A stretch of DNA of 64,000 nucleotides from Chrysomallon squamiferum (Eukaryota; Mollusca; Gastropoda; Neomphalida; Peltospiridae). This document shows positions 34,314-46,465 of this stretch, piece by piece (positions within the stretch are counted from its first letter, which is position 1; each line of letters starts with the position of its first letter). Below the pieces are notes generated by a model, which was not told where the DNA came from, did not search any database, and worked only from the letters and a program-made list of their open reading frames with translations. Location of the stretch: NCBI GenBank assembly GCA_012295275.1, contig CM022677.1, positions 7,593,400 to 7,657,399 on the forward strand. Direction: 5' to 3'. The position numbers were made by a program, and so were the translations under genes.

Positions 34314-36016
34314 GAAAGTTAATTTTAAATGAGTGCTCCTCAGTTAAATTTTATGAAGATTTATTTCATCAGACAGCTTACATTGCAGGGTTTATTATTA
34401 TTTTTATTAATGTTAATTCAGCATCTCGCTATGGTAATGGAGGTCAAATGTCACGAAAACCAAGTACACATTAGCTTTCACAAAACTGAGTCGAGATCCA
34501 GAACTAAACAAATCAAACTCTACTCCGAGAGTATTCACTTAATCAAAGTGGTTAGAGTGCATGATAACTTAGAATACTTCATTATTTCCATATTTCCATT
34601 AGCATTGTTTTATTCTTGTTTCTGGTGTCAACAATCATTATATATTCTTTATCTTATGTTTTTTTAATTCTTCTTATATTTTTATTATTATTTTATTTTT
34701 TTATTTGTTATTCTTTCATCTCTATATTTATTTTTCCATCATTAACATCATTCCTCCATACATATATACTTTAACAGACTGAGTATGCCAGCATTATACA
34801 CTAATTTACTCAGTCTGTGAGGTTTTGGTTTACAGTTCTGATATTTTGTGATATATAGATAAATTAAAAAAAAAAAAAAAAATAAAATATTGGGTAAGTC
34901 ATCCTTTATATACAAGCCTGTTAAAATATTGTTATTCTTTATTACTAGGAAATGCTGGTACCAGTCAACATGGAATATATAAATTACAGCATCACACATA
35001 TTCATTAAGTTCAATTTTTATAAGTAAAATTAACTAATTTTATCATCCATTAGTTTAAAACATATTTATCATTTCTTCATTTAGTCATCCACACTTGTTT
35101 TCATCATTCTGTCATCTGTATTAACTTTACTTTTTTAAATTTAATCAGTTCTTGGAGGTTTTTAAAAAAAATGTGTAGCATTATTATCTTTATTATTATT
35201 ATTATCTAAAAACCTTTTTGCTTTTCACTTAATTTTCACTTGGCTTATTTACAGAATTTTCATCACATATCAAAAATAGTGACTGTAGAACTTCAAAAAA
35301 CAAAACAAATAATAATAATAAAATAAAAATAAAAATAAAGCTTTTTTGAAATCCATGAATTCAAGTTATTCTTTTAATATGTCAGATTAGTAATTTATTG
35401 TTTTAAATAATTATAATATAAAATATAATTCAAAAATATTTCAGTTTTTGTGTGTTATAGAAACACATTTAATTTTTTGACAAAGTGCACACATGAATGT
35501 AAGCAGAATTTTCAGAATGTATACCATATTGAAACATGCATCAAAATAATGATATTAATAATGTAGTTATATCATAAATTATCTTTTCTGGTAAATTTTA
35601 TTTTAAATTTTTATTTGCAGGTTAAATTAGCTTTATACTTGTTTATTAATTTTCTTATTTTTAAAGCCCTGCTCATTATTATTATTAATCTAAATTAAGC
35701 CATTGCTAAATTTAATGGACCAGAAATATTGAAATCTGTAGTTTACTATCTGTATTGATCATTCATAACAGATGTATCTATTTTAGCTTTTTTAAACTAT
35801 TGACTTTGTAATTCACTCATAATGACCATGATAAATAAATCTTACTGTAATTTTATAGTTATACCATCGTACATTATAATATTTTCAATGGTTTGGTTAA
35901 TTATACAGTATGAATATTTTTATTAAGTGTTTAAGAACATTATTCCAGTCATTTCTGTATGGATAATGACAGAGTCTTTCAAGTTAATGTCTCATATCAA
36001 ATGGCAAATGTAAAAA

Positions 36017-36018
36017 AT

Positions 36019-36053
<35 letters not shown>

Positions 36054-36135
36054 GTCATTATTATTATTATTATTACTATTACCACTACTATTATTACTAC
36101 CACTACTATTACTACTGTTATAAAAATTATTATTA
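36017..36135. repeat. (ATT)n and related trinucleotide tract
   Basis: ATT units with ACT interruptions. Confidence 0.9.
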
Positions 36136-37621
36136 TTAAAAGTCACCTGTCTTCATTTTTCCAGTTTCATTCCTAATGAATTAACTAAAAGGAATAATGC
36201 CGTAATTGTTTCATGATGGTATTACAACGGCTGTTTTGCTAAGTGAGAGATGATTCTTGCTTTATAAAACAAAATGTTCTCTTTTACAGTTTAAGAGTAT
36301 GTTCTTGATGTGAAAGAATAAAAAGAAATAAAATGTATAATATGTATGTAGAAATTTAAAGAATGTTTAGATGCACCAGTTTCTACAACTGATTACATCT
36401 GGAAAGAGTTTCATATCGGCGGGCTTTGTGTTTGTAAACAAAACAAAACCTTTAAAAATCAGATAATTTCCGTTTAGTTGGCCCAATTATCTGTTAAAAA
36501 TATTTAAAATATATATATATGTTTTGTTAACATTAAATATGCAAGTATGTAGATTTTGTATTTTTTGCCACTATGGTAAAAAATTCATGAATAGATTGTC
36601 ATGACAGTTTAATTTAAAAATGTTTTAAATATATGTAAATTTCACTTTTGTCAGCTCCTGTATAAAACAAAAATTAATTAAAAATAGATTGTATCAAAAC
36701 ATTTAAAATAAATTTTAAATGATATAAATTTCTCATTTGATGGCCTATAATCTGTTCAAATTTAATTATATGTAAACGTGCCCTTTGGAAACCTAGATCA
36801 GTAAAAACGTACAAAAAAACATTGTAAAGGCACGTACTGAATCTGAAATAATATGCGAATGTGTTTTGTGGCTGGTGTGAATAGTTACTTCATTATAAAG
36901 CAAACATCACGATGGGAAATGGGCGTTATCATGTTTAATGTTAATTTGTATGCAATAAAAAAAACCATCCATTTCAGCTAAGAATGTTGTTTAGTTTTAT
37001 TTCCTAATGAAGGAACCCAGTGAATAGGCAGAATTATTTATAATAATAATAATAATGGTAATAGTAATAACAACAGTAAGGGGAATAAAAATAAATATAA
37101 TAATAGTAATAATAATAAAAAAATAATAAAATAATTCAAATTAATTATCTCTATTCAGAAATAGCTAATGTGAGTTTGTTATTTTTATTCTCTCTTGATA
37201 AAATACTGAGGTAACAATATGCTTTTTTCAAAATCTGATATAGAAAAATAGGTTACATTTATTGTTGCTAATTCTAACAACTATTTCATTCCAAAACTAG
37301 ATGTCAAAGTCCAAATTTGTCTAACGTTGTGGTGGAATTTAAGACTGTTTTTATTCTGCTGAAAATTTAGTTAACTTGGCTGCACACTGAGTTTGAAATA
37401 CAGTGATGTCACTTCTAGCTCTGTTCTTCACTTTAATTTCTGACTATATCCAAGCCCAAAAATTTAAAATAAATAAGTTAAACAAAATTAATAAATAATA
37501 ATTAATAATAATAAATACATCAAATAAATAAAATAATTATGAAAAGAGATAGAAACACGTGAATGAGGCAGAGAATTAGACTGAGACAATTTAGAGACAA
37601 CGAGACAGTGACAAAGGCGGA

Positions 37622-37760
37622 CAAAGAATAAAGAGAATATATAAATATATATATTTCATTAACGTTTTACTCAAAGAATAAAGAGAATATATAAATATAT
37701 ATATTTCATTAACGTTTTACTCAAAGAATAAAGAGAATATATAAATATATATATATTTCT
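37622..37760. repeat. 50-bp tandem repeat, three copies
   Basis: Copies begin at 37622, 37672 and 37722 with CAAAGAATAAAGAGAATATA; the third diverges after its (AT)n part. Confidence 0.96.
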
Positions 37761-37919
37761 TTAATGTTTTCCTCATCTGTCATACTAAAAATAAAACCAT
37801 TCTCATAGATAAATGAGACAATTCCAGTGAAAGTCTGTCACTGTTGTAATTGTGCATAGTGAAATTTCTACATATTTTTAATAATGTTTTTATATATATA
37901 TTTTTAAAAGAATAATGAT

Positions 37920-38270
37920 AAGCACTCAAAAAACATTACGAATGACCGGTTTACGATGGCAACGACGGCGAAATTAACGGAGATAATAATATATTTTAAT
38001 ACGGGATGGGCACGTTCAGAAAATAAGCATAACATGAATGAAAAACGAAAATGAATAATGAGGAGTACACCAATAACGTCGGTACGACGGCAACGAGGTC
38101 GACATCAGTAGAAATTACAATATAATATTTTAATATGTGATGTCCGCGTTCATAACGTATGAGAAATAATTAATAAAAAGCGCTGAAGACTAATGAGAAC
38201 TACTCCAATAAAACTAGGAACAACGCCGTTACAAAGGCAACGACGGCGTCATTAATAGAAATAGTTTTTA
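37920..38270. repeat. Satellite-like repeat, inverse copies
   Basis: Three loose units containing GGCAACGACGGCG or GGCAACGAGGTCG blocks. Reverse-complemented, CGCCGTCGTTGCCATCGTA resembles CGCCGTCGTTGCCGTCGTAC at 40579-40600 and the CGCCATCGTTG blocks near 8980. Confidence 0.65.
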
Positions 38271-38519
38271 ACATGTAAAACTAACTTGAAAGTACTCAGT
38301 AAATAAAGACGAAACATGACCCCTATTTAAACTTCGGATTTAAAACTCCAGTGAGTTAGATCTCCAGTGAGGTATCCAGTTTCATATTTAGTCATGTTTT
38401 TAAAACATCGTTCTTTTTTAATTTATATTTTTATATTTGCACTTTTTGTTCGTGCGGTTGTTTCCCCTATTTTATTTTGTTGTTAATAATTTTATAATTG
38501 TTTATATATATATGTTGTT

Positions 38520-38551
<32 letters not shown>

Positions 38552-39689
38552 CAGCAGAACTTTGTACATAATTAATTGCTGGTTGAACAATGATATTTAC
38601 GGTTTGTAGATTAATTATGTTGAGAAAGGTTAATATCATATTTTATTAATATCGTATATTTATATCAGGTTATATTTTAAAATCTCAGAGTTAATTTCCT
38701 GAAATCACGATAGTGTGTACTGATTAGCTGAGAACAAACGAATTCAACACGTTATTTTATTATGCGAAATTGAACTTTTTCATTACATTCATTAAAAGGG
38801 GTACATCAGCACAAGTTGTATAGGATAATATACTTTACATTTCAGATTACACCTGAAGTCATCTTATTACATTAGATATTAATACAACCACTCCACCAGT
38901 AATAATCTATATAACAATGAAGCAGACACCAACATTGTCCTGATTTTTTTGTCAACAGCAGAACCATAACAACAATAATAATATCTTTATTTCTCATTTT
39001 ATTTTTATTTTTATGTAAAAACGGAAGCTTCCTATATATGTTTGACGCTATTCTCTTAGTTTCATTAGAACTGTTCTGAGTGCGGATATAAAAATTACTT
39101 CGAATTTTTTATTAGGCCGCGTGAAGTTATCAGATAAATCAGATTTATTCTTAGTGTATTGTTTCTGTCGAGATAAAAACTAAATACTTCTTTTTAAAAA
39201 AGTATATAATAATGATAATAATGATTTATTTATAATGTAATTACTTGAGAAATCGTGAACTTTTATCAAAACCACAGCTAACTAAAGAATATCGCTATTT
39301 GCACTGATAATGTTACCCCAAAATAACCCTTGTTTTATCATGTCTCTGTTATTTATATGGCATTTTAACATTATATTAATTAGAGATTATAAGTTATATT
39401 TATTGAATAAATATGGAATCTCATTCTCGATTATTAACTTACTTTTAGATGTGTTTAAGAAATATTAATGATATATTCTTAATTACATAATTTGTTAGCT
39501 GAATTTTAGATTAATTATGTAATTTCATCTAGAGAGAGAGTTGTAAATTGTGTCGCGTAATATCATGTTACAGCGATCGTAAAACACAATATCACATAGG
39601 AGGAAAATGTCCCAAAATAAATAGTTGGGTATTTTAAAAACGTTATTTGATTCAGATGGTAATTTTTATATTTAATCGTATCAAAATTA

Positions 39690-39845
39690 TTTAAACATAT
39701 TAAAATATAGTTAATCATATCAACATATATTTAATCATATCAAAATTATTTAAACATATTAAAATATATTTAATCATATCAAAATATACTTAATCATATC
39801 AAAATATATTTAATTGTTTCAAAATATATTTAATTATATCTGAAT
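39690..39845. repeat. About 20-bp tandem repeat
   Basis: TTTAATCATATCAAAATATA units, roughly seven copies, some with an added TTTAAACATA block. Confidence 0.8.
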
Positions 39846-40419
39846 ATGTTTGTCTTAAACGTTTTATTTGCTACTATGCAGCCACGTACTTACCTTCTAA
39901 TTAACGGTTCTATTTTGTAAACTCTTCAGAAAATGAAATATATTTCATTATTTTCTGCAAGTGATTATGTGCGTTTGTGCGTGTGTCTGTGTGTCCATAT
40001 CTGTCTGTCTGTATAAAAATGTAAACGTATCTTATTTAAATTTATTTTGTGAATACGAATGTGTACGTAAAGTGCCTTTTGAAAACTGCGAATGTGAAAA
40101 AGGACTCAATATTTGTATTGAAATGTACGCAAACTAATAAAAATATTTTCCTTATATCAATTCAGGTCTTTTGTTTTATGATTTACAGACAACGATCAAG
40201 TGTGTTAAGAGAATTTGCATTATCCTCAGTTGAAGAAATCACAGTTGTTTTCACACGAGTGTTTACAATGTTCTATGAAAAAGGATATATTTTCAGAGAT
40301 AGGTTTGATGCTGAAGTGTGCACTTGTTTAACCAACACAGCATGTTTTTCTGAGACTACTGGGTTCAAGATAAATAAACTGTAACGAAAATTACAAACAA
40401 CTTTTCTTGCGTTCAAATC

Positions 40420-41600
40420 CTATACTAAAATGTATTATTACTATATCTATTAATATCACCATAGTTGCTGTCCTTGTTCCTAGCTTTGTTGCTGTACATC
40501 TCATTATTGTTTTGCGCTTTTTATTAGTCATTACTCATACTTTCTGAGTAAATTGTATTATTGTAATTTCTATTAATGTCGCCGTCGTTGCCGTCGTACC
40601 GGCATATTCCTAACGTAGTTATTAGAGTGCTTCTCATTGTTCTTCTTTGTTTTTTATCACCTATTATTCTTATTTCTTATTTCTGCGCATCCTGTATTAA
40701 AATATATTATTAATACATCTTTATTATTAGTGTTAACGTTGGAGACGCTGCTGTCGTACCTGTGTTGTCCTTCAAGGCTTGGTGTTTATTATTCTTTTTC
40801 GCATTTTACGATTCTTACTTACCTACAGTGCGTATCCAGTATTGAAATTACTGTTATTATTACTGATATTACCACTAATTTACTGCTATTTCTACTAATC
40901 TGCCGCCGTTTCTTTATCGATACTATCGCCATTACTACTAATCTCTCACTGTTACTTCAGCAATACTACTTCTATTACTATTAATCTGTCAGTTACTTCA
41001 TCGATACTTTTGATATTACTACTAATCTGTCACTGTTACTGCGTGAATAATATTGTTATTACTTCTAATCTGCCTGTATTACTTTAGCGATACTACTGTT
41101 ATCACTACTAATCTACCATTTACTTTAGTGATAGTACTGATATGTCACTGTTACTTCAGTGATACTATCGATATTACTGCTATGTCCCTGTTACTTCAGT
41201 GATACTATCGATATTACTGCTAATCTGCCACTGTTACTTCAGCAATATTACTGCTATTACTACTAATCTATCACTGTTACTTCAGCGATACTACTGCTAT
41301 TGTTACTAATCTACCATTGTTATTCAGCGATACTGCTGATATTACTACTAATCACTTTTAGTTCAGCAATACCACTGCTATTATTACTAATCTATCAGTT
41401 ACTTCAGCAATACTACGCTATTATTATTAATCTGCCACTGTTACATCAGCCATACTACTAATATTACTACTAATCTGCCACTGTTATTTCAGCCATACTA
41501 CTGCTATTGCTACTAATCTGTCATTAATATTACTAATATTTCAGCCATACTACTGATATTACTACTAATCTGTCACTGTTATTTCAACCATACTACTGAT
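40420..41600. repeat. Satellite-like units followed by TACT/ACTGTTACTTCAG tandem array
   Basis: 40420-40860 carries units of the dispersed repeat seen at 8400-9200. From about 40860 to 41600 a degenerate array of CTACTAATCTG(T/C)CACTG and TTACTTCAGCGATACTACTG blocks repeats over ten times. Confidence 0.8.
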
Positions 41601-41824
41601 ATATAAATGGAATATAAAACATGCATTATAACTTTAGAAATGTGCTGTTTAATTCTTTACGGTTGTGGTTATCAATATACCTAATGTAATTCCACTAAAT
41701 CATTAACAACTGAATGTTTTTGTTTTTTGTGGGTTTTGGGGGGTTTTTTTTAAGAGAAATCCCTAATATTATTTGAGTCATTTTTCACTTTTGTAGGCAG
41801 AGAAGTATAATTATTGCTTGTTAC

Positions 41825-41977
41825 CTGGACACAAGACATTTGTTTCACATGCTTCTTGAAGATTCCTCTTCGTATCTGTGCATGTTCGTATCTCAAATCT
41901 TATTCTAGTGCCTCTACCACATGTTTCACTACAACTACCCAGTCTCTGAAGTGTCCATGCAGACCAGGCACCATCAA
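41825..41977 (-). CDS. Thrombospondin type 1 repeat exon
   Basis: A 153-base exon on the minus strand with acceptor CTTATAG and donor GTAACA, phase 1 at both ends, as is usual for exons that encode one TSP1 module. It reads VDGAWSAWTL, then CSETCGRGTR, then a tail with three further cysteines ending in CPG. The WSAW tryptophan ladder, CSxTCGxG turn and six cysteines are the hallmark of the TSP1 fold, found in secreted and cell-surface extracellular proteins. No other exon of the same gene was recognised nearby, so the gene's identity is open. Confidence 0.85.
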
Positions 41978-42125
41978 CTATAAGCGTGAAATTAAAGAAT
42001 AAATAAATTAATATAAAAATATATATATCACAAATGAATTAAATATTCTTTAATTGCGCTTGAATATTAAGGTTCTTAAATATCTTTAAGACAGGTTATT
42101 GATCAGATATGCAAAATTATCTATG

Positions 42126-43010
42126 AATTAATGCAGTGGTTCTCAATCATGTTTTGCCAACGGTACACCTGGCTAAATATATATGAAAAAGTATTTGAAT
42201 TTTGCAAAATAAAAACATGGCAAGTCATAGACGGCATACAACCGTACACACAGACTAGTCATAGACACATAGAATAACTCAAACTAAATAAAGAAAAACA
42301 CAGCTATACTTTATTGCAGTGTTTCGAATGTTATCAGTCAAATAGCTGGCTTCTTTAGTGAGAAATTTGTGCCTGGCTTTTTTTCATAATTTCCTCAGTG
42401 TTTGGTCATTGTATGTAATATCTCGTGCTTCATGTTTTTGATGTTGCCTAATTCACATATATACGGTTGAAAATTGTAATAAAATTGCTAAAACTCTTTT
42501 ACATAATTATAGGATACATCTCTTGTATTGAAATCCAAAATGAATGAATGGGCAGAGTCGAATGTTTTAATTTTAGAAAGTGCTGCCAATTCATCTTCTT
42601 CCTGTAACTCAAGTTCAATGTTGGAAGAATGATTTATGAAAGGATCTCTAATCCAATCATACTTTTCTGTCTTTAATGACGGAAAGTTATTGTTGATGGG
42701 CTGTCCAGGGCTGTCAGATGAGTAAACACAATAGGGATCACTTCTCTAATGCAGGTAGAACGCAATAAAGCGAACATATAAAGGTGGACAGTGATTGCTC
42801 TTTTTTTTCCCAAATCACTATTTTCTTTTTGAGGGCAACTAACTTGTCTGTTGAAGTGAGAATATTTTGGGATCACGTGGTTTTATTTTGGGATCACGTG
42901 GTTTTTCGCATTTTCTTAGTGTGCCGTTCAAAATTTTGCGGCACACATAGGAAGATCTCGTGGCACACCTGTGCGCCGCGGCACACTGGTTGAGAATCAC
43001 TGAATTAATG
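42126..43010 (-). mobile_element. hAT transposon remnant with perfect target duplication
   Basis: The element 42134-43002 (869 bases) begins CAGTGGTTCTCAA and ends with the inverse of CAGTGATTCTCAACCAGTG. It is flanked on both sides by AATTAATG (42126-42133 and 43003-43010), the 8-base target duplication typical of hAT elements. Inside, on the minus strand near 42662-42500, a transposase scrap reads YDWIRDPF followed by an acidic run, resembling the region before the C-terminal dimerisation domain of hAT transposases. Internally deleted, hence non-autonomous. Confidence 0.92.
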
Positions 43011-43534
43011 TTATACTAATCGTGTTATAAGGCAGAATATTGATAAACATTATTTACACCTCAAAGTATTTGTGTAAACTGTTTAACAAATATAAATTGA
43101 TTGACAAGATAAATATATGTAATTATTTAAAATCATTTTTAAAATCTCTAATAATGCTTGCAGGAGGCAGTGGATTGGAAAATAGATGAAAAACAAATAC
43201 AAAATAAAGAAATGCATAGCTTAATTTATGTGTTTGTTGTGTATGTGTTTTTGTATGCAAATGTGTGCACCAACACACACCAATGTAAACACACATGGAT
43301 TCATATATTTTATTTATACTCGTCAATATTCAGTCGATTTTCAGAAGCTTACCTCTATCAGACAGTGTGTAAGTGCATGCGTGCATGTGTATGTATGTGT
43401 ATGCATGTGTATGCACGGATAGATAGATCAGATAGATCCTGAAGTCACTATCAGTAATTGCAATATATGATCACTAGATAAGTTTCTATATTTTCAGTCG
43501 GTAATTCGAGATTCCATTTATCACATATGGATAA

Positions 43535-44180
43535 TTAGCGTACGTAAGCTTAGTGAGTACATCTCACGTAAGGCTAAAGTTGCGAGCACATATCACTAAA
43601 GAGAGATAACTCTAATCGATATAATTTTTATTTTATTTAGTGAGTACATGTCACGTAAGGGAGATAACTGTAATCGATACAATTTTCACTTTGCTTAGTG
43701 AGTACATCTCACATAAGGGACATAACTCTAATCTATGTTTGTGAGCACATATCACTGAACTGTAATCAATATAGCCTTTACTTCGCCGAGTTAACTCCTC
43801 CCACCTCTGGTGACACATCATGGGGTATGACCCATGTTATATACAGGGTGGCCCAGATCGTTCAGTGGTTGATTCTGTTACTTTTTTGCACATTTCCGTG
43901 AAGCAGACTTGAAATCAGTGATCATCGATTGAGCTTTCGGGTTCGGTTACATCTGGGCCACCCTGTATAAAGAAAGTGATGTTTCCACAATATTTCGTAG
44001 ATGAATCTCGAATCGGAAAGTACTGCTGATGTCTCCAAAAACGCCGAGATTCAATCCCACGATCTCACGCACATGAACATGCTTACAAGAAACATTATAT
44101 TTTCAACTTGGTTCTGTACCTTCACAAGCTGTGAGGGTGGGGTACTAGGGCAGGGGGGCAGGGGCCATGCGTTTTTATTT
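43535..44180. repeat. Duplicated segment, copy 1 (contains a MITE)
   Basis: Blocks shared with 44365-44890: GAGTACATCTCACGTAAGG units, AACTCCTCCCACCTCTGGTG, AACGCCGAGATTCAATCCC and a GC-rich GGTGGGGTACTAGGGCAGGG. Within each copy the 60-70-base GAGTACATCTCAC...ATAACTCTAATC unit is itself repeated. GATTCAATCCC resembles a pol III B box, so a tRNA-derived SINE origin is possible but not shown. Confidence 0.85.
43844..43965. mobile_element. 122-bp MITE with 15-bp inverted repeats
   Basis: Starts CAGGGTGGCCCAGAT and ends with its exact reverse complement, flanked by TA on each side. The homologous position in the second copy of the host segment (near 44649) is an intact empty site, TTATATATAAAG, which is exactly what remains if the element and one TA are removed. 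TA target use and size fit a Tc1/mariner-superfamily MITE. Confidence 0.95.
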
Positions 44181-44364
44181 CTTTAACTATTTTTTGTTTA
44201 TTGTTCTGCTGTTACAATCTTCTGTTATGTGAATAATGTTTTTATTAGAATTATTTTTTCTTAACTTGGCTGAATAATTAAATAGCATTTCTTTAGCACT
44301 TAACTAAATGAATTAAATGAAACAGAAATCTAAGAAACTACATCATTATTCTTTTTTATTTCAT

Positions 44365-44890
44365 TTTTCAAGATAACTCTAATCGATATAATTTCCACTT
44401 TGCTTAGTGAATACATCTCACGTAAGGGACATAACTCTAATCTACGTTTGTGAACACATATCACTAGAGGGAGATAAGTGTAATCGATATAATTTTTAAT
44501 TTGTTTACTGAGTACATCTCATGTAAGGGACCTAACTCTAATCTATGTTTGTGAGCACATATCACTAAACTGTAATCAATATAGCCTTTACTTCGCCGAG
44601 TAAACTCCTCCCACCTCTGGTGACACATCACGGGGTATGACCCATGTTATATATAAAGAAAGTGATGTTTCCACAATATTTCGTAGATGAATCTGGAATC
44701 GGATTCCATCGGATTCCAAAAGTACTGCTGATGTCTCCAAAAACGCCGAGATTCAATCCCACGATCTCACACATATGAACATGCTTACAAGAAACCTTAA
44801 AGTTCGAACTTGGTTCAGTATCTTCACAAGCTGTGAGGGTGGGGTACTAGGGCAGGGGGGTAGGGGCCATGAGTTTTTATTTCTTAAACT
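44365..44890. repeat. Duplicated segment, copy 2 (MITE absent)
   Basis: Direct copy of 43600-44180 at an offset of about 700-760 bases without the MITE. It carries a small local duplication GGATTCCATCGGATTCCA near 44700. Confidence 0.85.
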
Positions 44891-44944
44891 ATTTTGTTTT
44901 ATTATTGTTCTGCTGTTACAATCTTCTATATTGAATAAACAATG

Positions 44945-45070
44945 TCTTAATAATAGTTACCAGCGAATATATTCACAAATAGAGTTATTTCCCTTTAATA
45001 TGAAAACGAATACTTTCTTGGATGACATTATCTCCCCTTTCTTATATTATAAAAGGGTTTATCAGATAAC
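44945..45070. repeat. Border repeat, first copy
   Basis: TAATAGTTACCAGCGAATAT and the following ~110 bases recur as a direct copy at 46350-46462. Part of it recurs inverted at the end of the minisatellite (45860-45915). Confidence 0.85.
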
Positions 45071-45895
45071 TTTGTTCGTTTTAACCTGAATAATCAAGAG
45101 AAAAAATGTAACGAACGGGAGATAACTCTACATAGGAATATGTTCGTAATCAAGGAGAAAAATGTAACAAAGGGGAGATACCTCTATCCGAGAGGTTATT
45201 CGTTTTCATGTTAAAGGGATATAAATCTATATAGGAATATGTTCGTTTTAACCTGAATAATCAAGGATGAAAATCTAACAGAGGGGACATAACTCTATAT
45301 AGGAATATGTTCGTTTTAACCTGAATAATCAAGAGAAAAATGTAACGAAGGGGAGATAACTCTATATAGGAATATGTTCGTTTTAATCTGAATAATCAAG
45401 GAGAAAAATCTAACAAAGGGGACATAACTCTACATAGGAATATGTTCGTTTTAACCTGAATAATCAAAAGAAAAATGTAACCAAGGGGAGATACCTCCAT
45501 CCGAGTGGTTATTCGTTTTCATGTTAAAGGGAGATAAATCTATATAGGAATATGTTCGTTTTAACCTGAATAATCAAGGAGAAACATGTAACAAAGGGGA
45601 GATACCTCCATCCGAGAGGTTATTCGTTTTCAAGTTAAAGGGAGATAAATCTATATAGGAATATCTTCGTTTTAACCTGAATAATCAAGGATGAATATCT
45701 AACAAAGGGGACATAACTCTATATAGGAATATGTTCGTTTTAACCTGAATAATCAAGAGAAAAATGTAACGAAGGGGAGATCACTCTATATAGGAATATG
45801 TTCGTTTTAACCTGAATAATCAAGAGAAAAATGTAACAAAGGGAAGATAACTCTATCCGAGAGGTTATTCGTTTTCATGTTAAAGGGAGAGAATA
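45065..45895. repeat. Minisatellite of about 67 bp with GGGAGATAACTC
   Basis: Roughly a dozen units of TTCGTTTTAACCTGAATAATC, AAGAGAAAAATGTAAC, GGGGAGATAACTCTATATAG and GAATATG. Some units are replaced by a related block, CCGAGAGGTTATTCGTTTTC. The AGGGAGATAACTC core also occurs at 43600, 44370, 45115 and inverted at 46430. Confidence 0.92.
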
Positions 45896-46344
45896 TCAAT
45901 ATATTCGCTTGTGATTAATTTTCAGGTATATTTTCAACCAATGGAATCCAATAATTTTATTGAATTTAATTAGTGGACACTGCTTAATCATTTGATAAGC
46001 ATTTTAAATAATGAATGCTTTTTACATTAAAATTATAGATCAGATGGAAATATTTATAGGATATTCTTTTTTTGTTATATTAATATATCAATATCTAAAA
46101 GGTAAATAACATCTGTTTTATATTAATAATAATAATTCTATGTTGAAAATATCTAATTTGTTGAAATCTAAAATTTACAAAAAGAAAATTTATATTTTGA
46201 TATAACTCTGAACTTGAAATATGATAAGGATAGCGAGAACTTAAAAATACAAGAATTGTTTTCTACATTATACTTTTGTCTGATGGTAAAAGGAGAAACA
46301 AATGAATATTTGTTATATTAAATATAATAAACAATAAAATCTTT

Positions 46345-46465
46345 CTTAATAATAGTTACCAGCGAATATATTCACAAATAGAGTTATTTTCCTTTAATAT
46401 GAAAACGAATACTTTCTCGGAGGGAGTTATCTCCCCTTTCTTACATTAAAAAAGGGTTTATCAGA
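46345..46465. repeat. Border repeat, second copy
   Basis: Direct copy of 44945-45070 with few differences, ending in TTTATCAGA. The interval between 45900 and 46345 is plain AT-rich DNA. Confidence 0.85.

Larger units (their letters stand above)
34314..41824. other. Long AT-rich spacer with satellites
   Basis: No gene can be supported in 7.5 kb. Repeats inside are listed separately. Frames such as 34329-34667 and 40049-40384 lack any recognisable protein or splice pattern. Confidence 0.5.

Noticed and set aside
34329-34667. 112-codon + frame after a poly(A) signal
   Set aside because: Hydrophobic and random-looking; no family recognised.
44030-44065. tRNA-derived SINE from a B-box-like GATTCAATCCC
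   Set aside because: No convincing A box at the right distance and no tRNA cloverleaf; kept only as a remark.
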